Origin: an uncultured Bacilli bacterium
Lineage (GTDB): Bacteria; Bacillota_I; Bacilli_A; RFN20; CAG-449
Direction of reading: 5' to 3'
DNA: 36,724 nucleotides
Assembly: GCA_944332525.1 (NCBI GenBank)
Contig: CALVKD010000058.1
Coordinates: 1-36,724, forward strand
Below, one piece after another: positions 26,037 to 35,527 of the stretch; the first letter of the stretch is position 1, and each line of letters starts with the position of its first letter. The notes beneath the pieces are model-generated. The model was not told where the DNA came from, searched no databases, and saw nothing but the letters and a program-made list of their open reading frames with translations. The position numbers were made by a program, and so were the translations under genes.

Positions 26037-26625
26037 ACTTTATCTTGATAGTTCGGATATTTATCTCTCTGTCGGAATTTCTCTTGATGGAAAGTTAATC
26101 TATTCATATCAAAAAGATTGCTTTAAAAGACAATCGGAATTTATGATGAGCGAAATTGATAAAGCTTTAAAAGCCTGCTCAATTTCTATGAAAGATATTT
26201 CGGAAACTGTAATCGGCATCGGCCCAGGTTCTTACACCGGAGTAAGAATTTCTTTAGCAATTGCTAAAACTCTTTATGCGATTAGAAATATTAAGGTGAC
26301 ACCTTTATCATCTTTACAAATCATGGGTGATTATGGTGAAAGTTATATCGCTTTAATGAATGCGCGGAGCAATAGAAGTTATATCGGCGTTTATAGCGAT
26401 GGTAAGGCTCTTATCGAAGATCAAGTTCTCGGTAATGATGAAGCGAAAAAGTTAATAGAAGATTATCTTGAAGAAGGCTATCATCTCCGCGGAGATGCGG
26501 CCTATTTAGGTTTAGAAAGCGAACGTCCTTCTTTAGTAAGCGGATTATTTACCAATGGTGAACATCAAGAAAGTTATGAAATTGTTGATAAATTAACTCC
26601 GCGTTACCTCAAGGAGAATTATTGA
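26026..26625 (+). CDS. tsaB: tRNA t6A biosynthesis protein TsaB
   Basis: Non-catalytic ASKHA-fold partner of TsaD, 199 residues. The typical TVIGIGPGSYTGVRISLAIAK block is at 62-81. The N-terminal strand LYLDSSDIYLSVGI is slightly divergent from the usual DTS. AAGGAG precedes ATG 26026, which lies inside tsaE. The stop overlaps the rimI start (TGATG). Confidence 0.93.
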   Translation: MNYKLYLDSSDIYLSVGISLDGKLIYSYQKDCFKRQSEFMMSEIDKALKACSISMKDISETVIGIGPGSYTGVRISLAIAKTLYAIRNIKVTPLSSLQIMGDYGESYIALMNARSNRSYIGVYSDGKALIEDQVLGNDEAKKLIEDYLEEGYHLRGDAAYLGLESERPSLVSGLFTNGEHQESYEIVDKLTPRYLKENY

Positions 26626-27074
26626 TGTTTAGAAAAGCTTCATCTGAAGATGTCAAAGCGATTGTCGAATTAGAAAATGAATTATTTGTCGATCGCTGGA
26701 ATGAACAGCAGTATCTCTATGAATTAAATGAAAATAAATTTTCCACGACATTGCTCCTTTATCAGGGAGATATATTAGTTGGATATATCAATTTTTGGAT
26801 ATTATTTGAAGATGCTGATATAAATAAAGTCGCAATTAGAAAAGAGTATCAGCGGCATGGATACGGACATTCTTTATTAAAAGAGGCTTTAAAAATTATT
26901 GATAAGGCTAACTGCTTATTCACGCATTTAGAAGTTAGGGAGAGCAATGTGGCCGCGATTAATCTTTACGAAAAAGAAAAATTTAAAAAACAAGGTGAAA
27001 AAAAGCATTATTACGATGATGGCGAAGATGCTTATATCATGATCAGGAGTATTGGTGATGTCTATGAAAGATGA
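26625..27074 (+). CDS. rimI: Ribosomal-protein alanine N-acetyltransferase RimI
   Basis: GNAT acetyltransferase of 149 residues. The acetyl-CoA-binding motif A is RKEYQRHGYGHSLL (72-85), and the substrate-side motif EVRESNVAAINLYEKEKF is also typical. RimI acetylates the N-terminus of S18 in E. coli. In Bacilli it sits between tsaB and tsaD, as here. ATG 26625 overlaps the tsaB stop, and AAGGAG is 9 bases upstream. Confidence 0.92.
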   Translation: MFRKASSEDVKAIVELENELFVDRWNEQQYLYELNENKFSTTLLLYQGDILVGYINFWILFEDADINKVAIRKEYQRHGYGHSLLKEALKIIDKANCLFTHLEVRESNVAAINLYEKEKFKKQGEKKHYYDDGEDAYIMIRSIGDVYER

Positions 27075-28089
27075 ATTGATTTTAGCTATTGAATCAAGCT
27101 GTGATGAAACAGCTGTAGCAGTATTAAAAAATAATCAAGAATTATTAGCTAATGTTATTTCTACCCAAATTGCTGTCCATCAAAAATATGGTGGAGTTAT
27201 GCCGGAAATCGCTTCGCGTTTGCACGTAGAAAATATTTCTATCGTTATTAAAGAAGCTTTAGAAAAAGCTAATATTTCTTTAGATGATTTAACTTGCGTC
27301 GCGGTAACGCGCGGACCGGGGTTAATCGGTGCTTTACATGTCGGATTACAGGCTGCTAAAACAATTGCTTTAACATATAATAAACCTCTTGTTCCGGTTC
27401 ACCATCTCTGCGGACATATCTATGCAAATGAATATGTTAGCGAATTAAAATTCCCTTGCTTAGCTATTGTTGTTTCTGGGGGAAATACCGAACTGGTTTT
27501 AATGAAAAAACATCTCGATTTCCAAATTATTGGGGAAACTGGAGATGATGCGATTGGCGAAGCTTTTGATAAAGTTGCAAGAGTTGTCGGATTACCTTAT
27601 CCAGGCGGAGTTTCTATCGATAGAGAGGCTAAAAACGGTGAGCATATCTATCATATTCCGCATCCGCATGTCGAAAAGAAATATGACTATTCTTTCTCAG
27701 GGATGAAGACGGCGGTTATTAATTTAGTTACAAAGGAGAGAAATAATCACCGGGAAGTGAAAGTTGCTGATTTAGCGCGTTCTTTCCAAGAAGATGCGGT
27801 TAATTATCTCCTTGATAAAGCTTTACCGGCTGTCGATGAATTTAATATTAAACAAGTTGTTTTGGCTGGCGGAGTTTCCGCGAATTCTTATTTAAGAAGA
27901 GAGATTGTTAGACGCTTAAAAGATAGAGATGTCGAAGTTGTTATCCCACCTCTTTGGTGCACGACTGATAATGCCGCGATGATTGCTAAAGTCGGTCATT
28001 ATCTTTATAAACAAGGTGTTTTTGCCGATATTTCTCTAGGTGCGGACCCAACTTGGCAAATTGAAGACTTTAGAAATTTTCAGGAGTGA
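27058..28089 (+). CDS. tsaD: tRNA N6-threonylcarbamoyltransferase TsaD
   Basis: Catalytic subunit for t6A37 formation; it transfers the threonylcarbamoyl group to A37. The metal site HHLCGHIYANE has His116 and His120, and the C-terminal block TDNAAMIAKVG supplies the Asp. Nucleotide-binding blocks are ESSCDETAVAV (12-22), TRGPGLIGALHVG and FSGMKTAVIN. I start at ATG 27058, 8 bases after CAGGAG; ATG 27064 is also possible. This gives 343 residues. It overlaps rimI by 17 bases, and tgt begins 3 bases after its stop. Confidence 0.97.
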   Translation: MSMKDELILAIESSCDETAVAVLKNNQELLANVISTQIAVHQKYGGVMPEIASRLHVENISIVIKEALEKANISLDDLTCVAVTRGPGLIGALHVGLQAAKTIALTYNKPLVPVHHLCGHIYANEYVSELKFPCLAIVVSGGNTELVLMKKHLDFQIIGETGDDAIGEAFDKVARVVGLPYPGGVSIDREAKNGEHIYHIPHPHVEKKYDYSFSGMKTAVINLVTKERNNHREVKVADLARSFQEDAVNYLLDKALPAVDEFNIKQVVLAGGVSANSYLRREIVRRLKDRDVEVVIPPLWCTTDNAAMIAKVGHYLYKQGVFADISLGADPTWQIEDFRNFQE

Positions 28090-29217
<1,128 letters not shown>

Positions 29218-29218
29218 T

Positions 29219-30256
29219 ATGGAAGATTATTCTCTTGAACAATTCGATTTTCCTCTTGATGAGGAATTAATCGCTCAAGAACCATCTCAGTTTCGCGATC
29301 ATTCGCGGTTAATGGTTCTTAATAAAAAAGAAAAAACGATTGAACATAAGCACTTTTACGATATTATCGATTATTTACGTCCAGGTGATGTTTTAGTTAG
29401 AAATAATTCTAAAGTTATTCCTGCTCGTTTATATGGCGTCAAAGATCAAACTAACGCTCATGTCGAAGTCTTGCTTCTTAAAGATTTAGGTAATCACCTC
29501 TATGAATGCTTATGCGGTAATGCTAAAACGATTAAGGTGGGTACTTTAATCCATTTCCAAGATGATTTATTAACTATGACCTGCGTAGAAGTCCGCGATG
29601 AAGGTATCAGGGTAATGGAGCTCCATTATGACGGAATACTCTATGAAATTCTTGATAAATTAGGTAAGATGCCATTGCCTCCTTATATCCATAAGCAATG
29701 CCAAGATAATTCTCGTTATCAAACAGTCTACGCGAAAATTGAAGGATCAGCTGCTGCTCCGACCGCAGGATTCCATTTTACTGATGAATTATTTGAAAAA
29801 ATTAAGGCTAAAGGGGTTGAAGTCCTCGATGTTACTTTACATGTCGGATTAGGTACTTTCCGTCCAGTTAAGACAAATAATATTCTTGAACACCATATGC
29901 ATTCAGAAGAGTTTGAAATGACTCAAGAGGTTGCAGATCGCTTGAATTTAGCTAAAAAAGAAGGTAGAAGGATTATCGCAGTCGGTACGACTTCAACGAG
30001 AACTTTGGAAGCTATTTATAAAAAGTATCATCAATTTGTAAAGACTAAAGAATCGACAGATATTTTTATTTATCCAGGCTATAAATACGAAGCTATTGAT
30101 GCTTTAATCACTAATTTCCACTTACCGAAGTCAACACTTATTATGCTTGTTTCGGCTTTTGCGGGAAAAGATTTTATTTTACACGCTTATGATGTCGCGG
30201 TGAAGGAAAGATATCGCTTTTTCTCCTTTGGCGACGCCATGTTTATCTATGAATAA
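29219..30256 (+). CDS. queA: S-adenosylmethionine:tRNA ribosyltransferase-isomerase
   Basis: Converts preQ1 at position 34 to epoxyqueuosine by transferring the ribosyl part of S-adenosylmethionine. The 345-residue protein shows [39 protein letters not shown] and [10 protein letters not shown], all typical. ATG 29219 is one base after the tgt stop region and has AAAGGA 7 bases upstream; the in-frame codons before it lie in tgt. It overlaps queH by 8 bases. Confidence 0.97.
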   Translation: MEDYSLEQFDFPLDEELIAQEPSQFRDHSRLMVLNKKEKTIEHKHFYDIIDYLRPGDVLVRNNSKVIPARLYGVKDQTNAHVEVLLLKDLGNHLYECLCGNAKTIKVGTLIHFQDDLLTMTCVEVRDEGIRVMELHYDGILYEILDKLGKMPLPPYIHKQCQDNSRYQTVYAKIEGSAAAPTAGFHFTDELFEKIKAKGVEVLDVTLHVGLGTFRPVKTNNILEHHMHSEEFEMTQEVADRLNLAKKEGRRIIAVGTTSTRTLEAIYKKYHQFVKTKESTDIFIYPGYKYEAIDALITNFHLPKSTLIMLVSAFAGKDFILHAYDVAVKERYRFFSFGDAMFIYE

Positions 30257-30896
30257 GAAAAAAACTTTCTATTATGATTTATCAATCGATGAGATTGAAG
30301 AAATAAAAAAAAGCGGTAAAAGACCAATTTTAGGAATACATATCTGCTGCGCGCCATGCGCATGTTTTCCTTTAGAGTTTTTAACGCCTTATTTTCAAGT
30401 TAAATTATTATATGCTAATTCTAATATCTATCCGCGCGAAGAATATGACCGCCGGCTTAGCGAATTAAAAAGGTATTTAAAAATCTTTAATGAAGAACAT
30501 CATCAAGATGTGGAATTAATCGAATTTATCTATGATAATGATGAATATAATAAGTCTTTAGCTCCATATGCATTAGAAAAAGAAGGCGGTCAACGCTGCT
30601 TAATCTGCTATGAAAAGCGGATGGATTTAACCTATCGCTACGCCGATGAACACGGATATGATTACTTTACAACCGTGATGACTATTTCTCGGCAAAAAGA
30701 TTCTTTTATTCTTAATGATATCGGAGAAAAATTAAGTAAAAAATATAAGACTAAATATTTTTATTCCGATTTTAAAAAGCATCAAGGAATAGATCGAGCA
30801 ACTGAGTTAAGAAAAGAATATAATCTTTATAACCAGCTTTATTGCGGATGCGTTTATTCGTATCTAGAAAGGAAAAGAAAAGATGAAGAAAAGTAG
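30249..30896 (+). CDS. queH: Epoxyqueuosine reductase QueH
   Basis: Last step of queuosine synthesis; QueH replaces the cobalamin enzyme QueG. The 215-residue protein (DUF208) has the cysteine pattern of the iron-sulfur and iron site: HICCAPC (C33, C34, C37), RCLICYEKR (C117, C120) and YCGC (C199, C201). ATG 30249 overlaps queA. The close coupling tgt-queA-queH supports the assignment. No genes for preQ1 synthesis (queC, D, E, F) are in the window, so salvage is possible. Confidence 0.95.
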   Translation: MNKKKTFYYDLSIDEIEEIKKSGKRPILGIHICCAPCACFPLEFLTPYFQVKLLYANSNIYPREEYDRRLSELKRYLKIFNEEHHQDVELIEFIYDNDEYNKSLAPYALEKEGGQRCLICYEKRMDLTYRYADEHGYDYFTTVMTISRQKDSFILNDIGEKLSKKYKTKYFYSDFKKHQGIDRATELRKEYNLYNQLYCGCVYSYLERKRKDEEK

Positions 30897-31239
30897 ATTA
30901 TTAGTTTTGCCTTTATCAATGTTATTGACCCTCACTTCTTGCAACGGGAAGGCTTTTATTCAAAAAGGCTTTGATATGTTTGATGCTGAATATCAAGAGC
31001 TTTTAGGCGAGAAATTAACCTATCATGTGATTAATTATTTAGTGGTTAATGACGAACAAGATGTCTATTATTATGTCACTTCTTCCTTCTCTCATAGCGA
31101 AGATATCAATGAAGATTATTTTGTTTATCACGTCGAACTTGATACGATTGAAGATTTAACTAAAAACCAATATCAAGAAATTTATGATGAGTACCTTAAT
31201 AACGAATTAACAGGTTATGCAGGTACATTACTTTCTTAA
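30883..31239 (+). CDS. Small predicted lipoprotein, function unknown
   Basis: Protein of 118 residues with a lipoprotein signal peptide: MKKSRLL, a hydrophobic core to residue 16, then the lipobox LTSC with Cys20. The mature part of about 98 residues is acidic and Tyr-rich (for example DEQDVYYYVTSSFSH) and has no motif I recognise. It starts inside queH (14-base overlap) with GGAAAAG upstream, so it belongs to the modification operon. No functional link is visible. Confidence 0.75.
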   Translation: MKKSRLLVLPLSMLLTLTSCNGKAFIQKGFDMFDAEYQELLGEKLTYHVINYLVVNDEQDVYYYVTSSFSHSEDINEDYFVYHVELDTIEDLTKNQYQEIYDEYLNNELTGYAGTLLS

Positions 31240-31282
31240 ATAGAATCTATTTTTTAGCGAGTATTATAAATGTTTATTAACA

Positions 31283-31317
31283 AAAAGCCAAGGAAGTGTC
31301 ATGCTTTCTTGGCTTTT
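31283..31317. terminator. Bidirectional terminator between convergent units
   Basis: AAAAGCCAAGGAAG pairs with CTTTCTTGGCTTTT around a 7-base loop, with A and T runs at either end. It can end the plus-strand tsaE-lipoprotein operon and the minus-strand membrane protein gene. Confidence 0.8.
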
Positions 31318-31362
31318 GAATTTAATCGTATGTTGATTTCTTAATGTAAAATTGATAGATGA

Positions 31363-32208
31363 TTACATCTCATAATTTTGTTTCATCGGTTCGCTTGTTA
31401 ATGATAAAGAAGTAATATGAGAACATTCTTTATAATAATAAACATATCCTTTAATAACATCTAACATCATCACAAGATGGAATAAAATCACAAATATCGA
31501 TTGTAATGAACTAAACAGATAAATTGCTGATTGATAGAACGGAAACGAGAAAACTAATAGTAAAAACATTCCCGTTTTCATTAACGTAATGATAATATTC
31601 GCGGCAAAATAATTTTTATTTAATACAAAAAGCAATGTTTCAATAACTAAGAAAACGCTATAAGGTAGCAATGCTAGAAGTAAATAAGTATTGACTTGTC
31701 CAAGGAAGCAAGATATTAAAGCGATAATTAATATGATAAGGAAATTAACTGAAGTAAAAATAATTAATTTCTTATCGTTTATCTTCTTGTCTTTAACTTT
31801 AAATTTATTTTTTAGGTTATCGACTAAAAATAAACCTAAATCGAAAATCATGACCGAGAGGAACAAAAGCTTTAAGACTGTTTCAATTATTGAATGATAA
31901 GTAAAAGCCGCATTATTGATAATTAAATCAATGAATCCTCCGCGTGTAATAAATAAAATTAATAAGACAAATTTTAAGGTAATAAAAGCAATTATCTTAA
32001 CTTTTGTAAGATTATTTTTCTTCATCGTTTTATAAAGCACGAGCTGAATAATTAAATATCCTAAAGCAATCAAAAGATAATTTCCGGTCATCACCAAAAA
32101 TAAATCAGCAAAATTAGGAACAACGATAAAAGAATATAGTTGATAAATAGAAACGATAATTAAGATTATTAAAGTCGTTAAGCGATAATCAAGATAATTT
32201 TTTTTCAT
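31363..32208 (-). CDS. Polytopic membrane protein of unknown function
   Basis: I do not recognise this 281-residue protein. It is almost wholly hydrophobic, with about seven to nine transmembrane helices separated by short Lys/Asn-rich loops (KKNNLTK, KNKFKVKDKKINDKK). No signal peptide, ATPase or catalytic motif is visible. Its codon use is more AT-rich than its neighbours, as expected for hydrophobic residues. I start at the ATG at 32208, 9 bases after GGGG; an ATG at 32217 is very near that site. It is a single gene with its own promoter. Confidence 0.65.
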   Translation of the reverse strand: MKKNYLDYRLTTLIILIIVSIYQLYSFIVVPNFADLFLVMTGNYLLIALGYLIIQLVLYKTMKKNNLTKVKIIAFITLKFVLLILFITRGGFIDLIINNAAFTYHSIIETVLKLLFLSVMIFDLGLFLVDNLKNKFKVKDKKINDKKLIIFTSVNFLIILIIALISCFLGQVNTYLLLALLPYSVFLVIETLLFVLNKNYFAANIIITLMKTGMFLLLVFSFPFYQSAIYLFSSLQSIFVILFHLVMMLDVIKGYVYYYKECSHITSLSLTSEPMKQNYEM

Positions 32209-32232
32209 ATCATACACCCCACTTATATATTT

Positions 32233-32241
32233 ATTTTAACA
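32233..32241 (-). promoter_or_regulatory. Extended -10 promoter of the polytopic membrane protein gene
   Basis: On the minus strand TGTTAAAAT: a TGn extension followed by TAAAAT. The surrounding spacer is very AT-rich and a -35 is not clear. The rest of the gap to 32426 is AT-rich and shows only a weak inverted repeat, TATCAAT/ATTGATA, at 32347-32373. Confidence 0.5.
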
Positions 32242-32426
32242 TATTCATATATATATTTACATTTTTTAAGCGAGTTTACCATTATTTAAATATTATGATT
32301 TGGGTGATATTTCATAAGCCTTATAAAAATTTATAAAAGAATAAAATATCAATCAAAATATTTTTAATTGATAATTATTCATAATGTATTCTTTAAATAA
32401 AATAAGCTAAATTAATGATTATAAAT

Positions 32427-32966
32427 TTAATTAATATCGCGGAATAATGAGGTTTTATTTAAACGGGTGATTATCAAATACGATAGATAAGCGATTAAAA
32501 CGCCGGTTATAGCTCCGGAAACGATTAAAATCGGTAAATAGGTGAATAAGTAAATTGAGCTTCCATCATTAGTCCAATATAGAAGAATCGCGCAGCAAAT
32601 TTGCCCAATACCATGGAAAATAGCCGAGGCGACGCTAAGGGAGAAGATTGATAATTTTTTGATATAGCTTAAACCAATAACAACTAACGATGATAATAAG
32701 AAGCCTGATAATGATAAAAAGAAAGCGTATGAAACAACGCCGGTAAACATTACCGCCATTAATAAGACCCTTAATAACCCAATAGCAAAATAATCTCTTC
32801 TACCGTAATAATAAAGAATTATTAAATTCATCGTATTAGCTAATCCGAGCTTTACACCTGGTACCGGAACAATCATTGGTAATAGATTTTCTACATAATT
32901 TAGCAATACAGCTAAAGCGAGGAACATCGCGAGGGTGGCTAATCTTTTAACACTTGATGACTTCAT
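32427..32966 (-). CDS. Gx transporter family protein (annotated as heptaprenyl diphosphate synthase component I)
   Basis: Membrane protein of 179 residues with five to six helices. The family motif PGVKLGLANTMNLIILYYYG and the later LLRVLLMAVMFTG are clear, as is SxxxxGIGQI in the second half. The family is often labelled heptaprenyl diphosphate synthase component I, but that label is doubtful for a polytopic protein resembling S components of ECF transporters. It starts 4 bases inside the NusG-II gene (ATGA overlap), so the two are a translation-coupled pair. Confidence 0.85.
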   Translation of the reverse strand: MKSSSVKRLATLAMFLALAVLLNYVENLLPMIVPVPGVKLGLANTMNLIILYYYGRRDYFAIGLLRVLLMAVMFTGVVSYAFFLSLSGFLLSSLVVIGLSYIKKLSIFSLSVASAIFHGIGQICCAILLYWTNDGSSIYLFTYLPILIVSGAITGVLIAYLSYLIITRLNKTSLFRDIN

Positions 32967-33448
32967 ACAGGTATCTCCGGATTTTCGCTTATAGCAGCGG
33001 AATGGATTATCACCATCACATAGTTAGGCGCGCAGGTTAAAGGAATATTTGGCCGAGAAATTGTTCCTTGAGCTGAGCAGATATGGTTAGGTGAAGTTTC
33101 TTTGACAATAGTGATGCCTCCGTTATCAATTTCGATTATTAAATCTTCAATTAATAAAGAGCAGTCGGCAAATTTGTATTCGGTTTTATACTCTTCATCA
33201 TATTCTGAGGTGATTTCGCCTTTGAAGAGAATGATATAACGAGGATCATTAACGCTTTCATCACGGAGAGGTAAACTGATAAGTTCATCGCCGTTATAGT
33301 AAACAGATACCAAAGATCCCTCTTCAACTGGCATAAAAAAGATAAAAACTGACAAAAAAATGCCGATGAGCAATGTCAGCAAGGTTACAATAATATCTAA
33401 TTTGCCCCATTTGAGGCTAAAATGTACTTCTCTTTTGGCTTTTTCCAT
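32963..33448 (-). CDS. NusG domain II-containing membrane-anchored protein
   Basis: Protein of 161 residues: a short basic N-terminus, one helix (about 18-39), and an extracytoplasmic NusG-II (DUF1312) domain. The domain ends with IEIDNGGITIVKETSPNHIC ... LTCAPNYVMVII, which keeps two of the usual cysteines but has Ser for the first Cys of the CPD motif. It has no role as a transcription factor. This partner of the Gx transporter occurs with redox or flavin systems in Firmicutes, but no ApbE or RNF genes are in the window. A weak AAGAAGAG precedes the ATG. Confidence 0.8.
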   Translation of the reverse strand: MEKAKREVHFSLKWGKLDIIVTLLTLLIGIFLSVFIFFMPVEEGSLVSVYYNGDELISLPLRDESVNDPRYIILFKGEITSEYDEEYKTEYKFADCSLLIEDLIIEIDNGGITIVKETSPNHICSAQGTISRPNIPLTCAPNYVMVIIHSAAISENPEIPV

Positions 33449-33462
33449 CGTTTCTCTTCTTT

Positions 33463-33490
33463 ATTTTAAAGTTTTTGCCGCATCTTGCAA
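33463..33490 (-). promoter_or_regulatory. Probable promoter of the NusG-II/Gx pair
   Basis: On the minus strand: TTGCAA (33490-33485), a 16-bp spacer and TAAAAT (33468-33463). The start codon is only 14 bases after the -10, so the leader would be very short. Confidence 0.5.
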
Positions 33491-33624
33491 TTATTTAATT
33501 GTTAATGCTTCTTCTTTTTTGAATTTCTCGGTTATTTTTTTACTTTACGCTTAAAATTTTTTAAAACTTAGAAAAAGTGAGAAAGAAAAAATGGCCTATG
33601 AAACGCGGATAGCCGTTGTCATTT

Positions 33625-33640
33625 ATACGCGTATGCGCGT
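33625..33640. promoter_or_regulatory. GC-rich palindromic element upstream of the rpsJ promoter
   Basis: ATACGCGTATGCGCGT contains the perfect palindrome ATACGCGTAT and shares ATGCGCGT preceded by ACGC with the element upstream of the rplK promoter (4702-4719). It lies about 50 bases before the -35 of the S10 operon promoter. Confidence 0.45.
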
Positions 33641-33689
33641 GTTTAATAATATTATTGTCAAAGAAAAAAATATTTTTTTAAAAAAGTAG

Positions 33690-33718
33690 TTGCATTAATG
33701 TGTTTGATAGGGTATAGT
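33690..33718 (+). promoter_or_regulatory. Promoter of the S10 ribosomal protein operon
   Basis: TTGCAT (33690-33695), a 17-bp spacer and TATAGT (33713-33718). A and T runs just upstream (33661-33685) could act as an UP element. The start is near 33725, which leaves a leader of about 130 bases. Confidence 0.85.
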
Positions 33719-33724
33719 TACGAA

Positions 33725-33851
33725 GGTTGACGATTTTTTTGTCACCACATTGAAGTGTAAGATTGCTAAACGCCGTTGTCCGTTGTCACGGTACAAGGAA
33801 AGTAGGTCACTTACATGGAGTGGAAAAGTCTAGCCAGATTTAGACAGGAGG
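33725..33851 (+). promoter_or_regulatory. Structured 5' leader of the S10 operon
   Basis: Pairings seen by eye: CCAC (33745-33748) with GTGG (33820-33823), TGTAAG (33756-33761) with CTTACA (33810-33815), a small CCGT/ACGG hairpin at 33780-33791, and GTCTA/TAGAC (33828-33845) just before the AGGAGG at 33846-33851. Long-range closure by two stems is typical of ribosomal protein leaders. In E. coli the S10 leader is controlled by L4; I cannot say which protein, if any, binds here. Confidence 0.5.
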
Positions 33852-33858
33852 AAACAAC

Positions 33859-34167
33859 ATGGCAAGTAAAAAAATCAGAATTCGCTTAAAAGCCTATGAT
33901 TATCGCATCCTCGACGTTTCAGTTGAGAAGATTATCGCAGCAGCGAAGAATTCTGGAGCGTCAGTCGTAGGACCTATCCCTCTTCCAACAGAGAAACAAG
34001 TCTATACGATTTTAAGAGCTGTTCACATATACAAAGACGCTCGTGAACAATTCGAAATTAGAACACACAAGAGATTAATCGAAATTATTAATCCAAACAA
34101 ACAAACAATCGATATTCTTTCACACCTCGATTTACCTAGCGGAGTGAATATCGATCTCAAGATTTAA
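33859..34167 (+). CDS. rpsJ: 30S ribosomal protein S10
   Basis: First gene of the S10 operon, 102 residues. It binds 16S rRNA in the head of the small subunit and can pair with NusB and NusG in transcription antitermination. The blocks [21 protein letters not shown] and [12 protein letters not shown] are conserved. The long loop lies at about 45-65. AGGAGG is 7 bases upstream of ATG 33859. Confidence 0.98.
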   Translation: MASKKIRIRLKAYDYRILDVSVEKIIAAAKNSGASVVGPIPLPTEKQVYTILRAVHIYKDAREQFEIRTHKRLIEIINPNKQTIDILSHLDLPSGVNIDLKI

Positions 34168-34186
34168 TGAAAGGAGCAAGATACAC

Positions 34187-34870
34187 ATGAAATCAATCGT
34201 CGGAAGAAAAATGGGTATGACTCAAGTCTTCGCTCAAGATGGTACAATGTATCCTGTCACCGTCATCGAAGTCTTACCTAACACCGTCCTTCAAGTTAAA
34301 ACTGAAGAAAAAGATGGCTACAATGCTGTCAAGGTCGGATATGAAGACAAGAAAGAAAAGAGATGCACAAAGGTTGAGTTAGGTCAATTCAAAGCAGCTC
34401 AATGCTCACCTAAGTACGTCCTTAAAGAATTAGTCAACGATGAAGCTACTTATGCTGTCGGTGATGAAATCAAACTCGACATCTTCAAAGCTGGTGACGT
34501 CGTCGATGTTATCGGAACAAGCAAAGGCCGCGGTTTCTTAGGTGCAATTCAAAGATATGGTTATCATATCGGACCTAAGGGTCACGGATCTGGTTACCAC
34601 AGAGGATCAGGTTCCTTCGCTACTAATGGTAGAACTAACAACAGAGTTCACCCAGGTAAGAAGTCAGCTGGTCACGAAGGTAACGAAAGAGTTACAATTC
34701 AAAATTTAACTGTCGTCGCAGTCAAGCCTGAATTAAATGCAATCTTAGTTAAAGGCGCTGTCCCAGGACCAAAGAAATCAATCGTTGTTCTTAAGACTGC
34801 AGTAAAGGGTTACGAAGTTAAACCCGAAGTTAAAGAATTAGTAGACTACAGCGCTCCTAAAGCTGAATAG
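34187..34870 (+). CDS. rplC: 50S ribosomal protein L3
   Basis: Early-assembling protein near the peptidyl transferase centre, 227 residues. N-terminal SIVGRKMGMTQVFAQDG, DVIGTSKGRGFLGAIQRYG and the end HEGNERVTIQNLTVVAV are standard. The long loop that reaches the active site usually reads GSIGxxxxPGRVxKGKKMAGHMG; here it is GSGSFATNGRTNNRVHPGKK with SAGHEG, so it is altered at several positions. AAAGGAG precedes ATG 34187. Confidence 0.96.
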   Translation: MKSIVGRKMGMTQVFAQDGTMYPVTVIEVLPNTVLQVKTEEKDGYNAVKVGYEDKKEKRCTKVELGQFKAAQCSPKYVLKELVNDEATYAVGDEIKLDIFKAGDVVDVIGTSKGRGFLGAIQRYGYHIGPKGHGSGYHRGSGSFATNGRTNNRVHPGKKSAGHEGNERVTIQNLTVVAVKPELNAILVKGAVPGPKKSIVVLKTAVKGYEVKPEVKELVDYSAPKAE

Positions 34871-34891
34871 TACTTGGAAAGGAGAAAGAAT

Positions 34892-35527
34892 ATGGCAAAA
34901 AGAATTAGCATGAAAGTTTTTGATCAAACTGGTGCTGAACAAGAAAAGAAAATCACTTTAAATGGCGATGTCTTCGGTGTTGAATCACATGCACAAGTTA
35001 TGTTTGATGCCGTCCAAGTCTATCAAGCTAACATGAGACAAGCTACTGCCAAAACCAAAGTTAGATCTGAGGTCTCTGGTGGTGGTAAGAAACCATGGCG
35101 CCAAAAAGGAACCGGAAGAGCAAGAGCTGGTTCATCACGTTCACCTATCTGGGTTGGCGGCGGAACCGTCTTTGGACCAGATGGCAGACAAAACTACAAA
35201 TTATCAATGAATAAGAAATCACATGCTTTGGCTTTAAAGTCAGCATTAAGTGATAAAGTTGGATCCAAGAACGTTATCGTTGTTAATGAATTCAACACAA
35301 CCAAGACTAAAGAATTCGTTTCAGTCTTGAAGAGCTTAAATCTCAAAGGTGTTAAAACTCTTATCGTTCTTAACGAAGAGAATGAAGCTTTCGTCAGATC
35401 AGCACGTAACATCCCTACAGTTAAGGTTGTTATGTCAAATAACGTCTCAGTCTACGATTTATTGAATGCTGAGAAATTAGTATTCACCGTCGACTCAGTT
35501 AAAGCAGTTGAAGGAGGATTAAAATAA
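34892..35527 (+). CDS. rplD: 50S ribosomal protein L4
   Basis: L4 lines the upper exit tunnel, 211 residues. The tunnel loop contains GGGKKPWRQKGTGRARAG and SSRSPIWVGGGTVFGP, all conserved. The start is ATG 34892, with AAAGGAG 8-14 bases upstream; a TTG in the same frame at 34874 is part of the spacer. The stop shares one base with the rplW start (TAATG). Confidence 0.97.
   Translation: MAKRISMKVFDQTGAEQEKKITLNGDVFGVESHAQVMFDAVQVYQANMRQATAKTKVRSEVSGGGKKPWRQKGTGRARAGSSRSPIWVGGGTVFGPDGRQNYKLSMNKKSHALALKSALSDKVGSKNVIVVNEFNTTKTKEFVSVLKSLNLKGVKTLIVLNEENEAFVRSARNIPTVKVVMSNNVSVYDLLNAEKLVFTVDSVKAVEGGLK

Larger units (their letters stand above)
33613..33787 (+). repeat. CCGTTGTC octamer present three times around the S10 promoter
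   Basis: CCGTTGTC occurs at 33613-33620, 33773-33780 and 33780-33787; the first two are preceded by G. One copy lies before the promoter and two in the leader. Possible explanations are paired binding sites or RNA pairing; chance cannot be excluded. Confidence 0.4.
33449..33858. other. Intergenic region between the NusG-II gene and rpsJ
   Basis: A 410-base AT-rich gap with no gene. It holds the minus-strand promoter at 33463-33490, the palindromic element at 33625-33640, a palindrome AATAATATTATT at 33645-33656, the S10 promoter at 33690-33718 and the structured leader to 33851. CCGTTGTC occurs three times (33613-33620, 33773-33780 and 33780-33787). Bases 33491-33610 show nothing I can interpret. 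Confidence 0.8.

Noticed and set aside
32347-32373. Inverted repeat TATCAAT/ATTGATA as a terminator
   Set aside because: Short AT-only arms with a 13-base loop give little stability, and no T run follows on the relevant strand.
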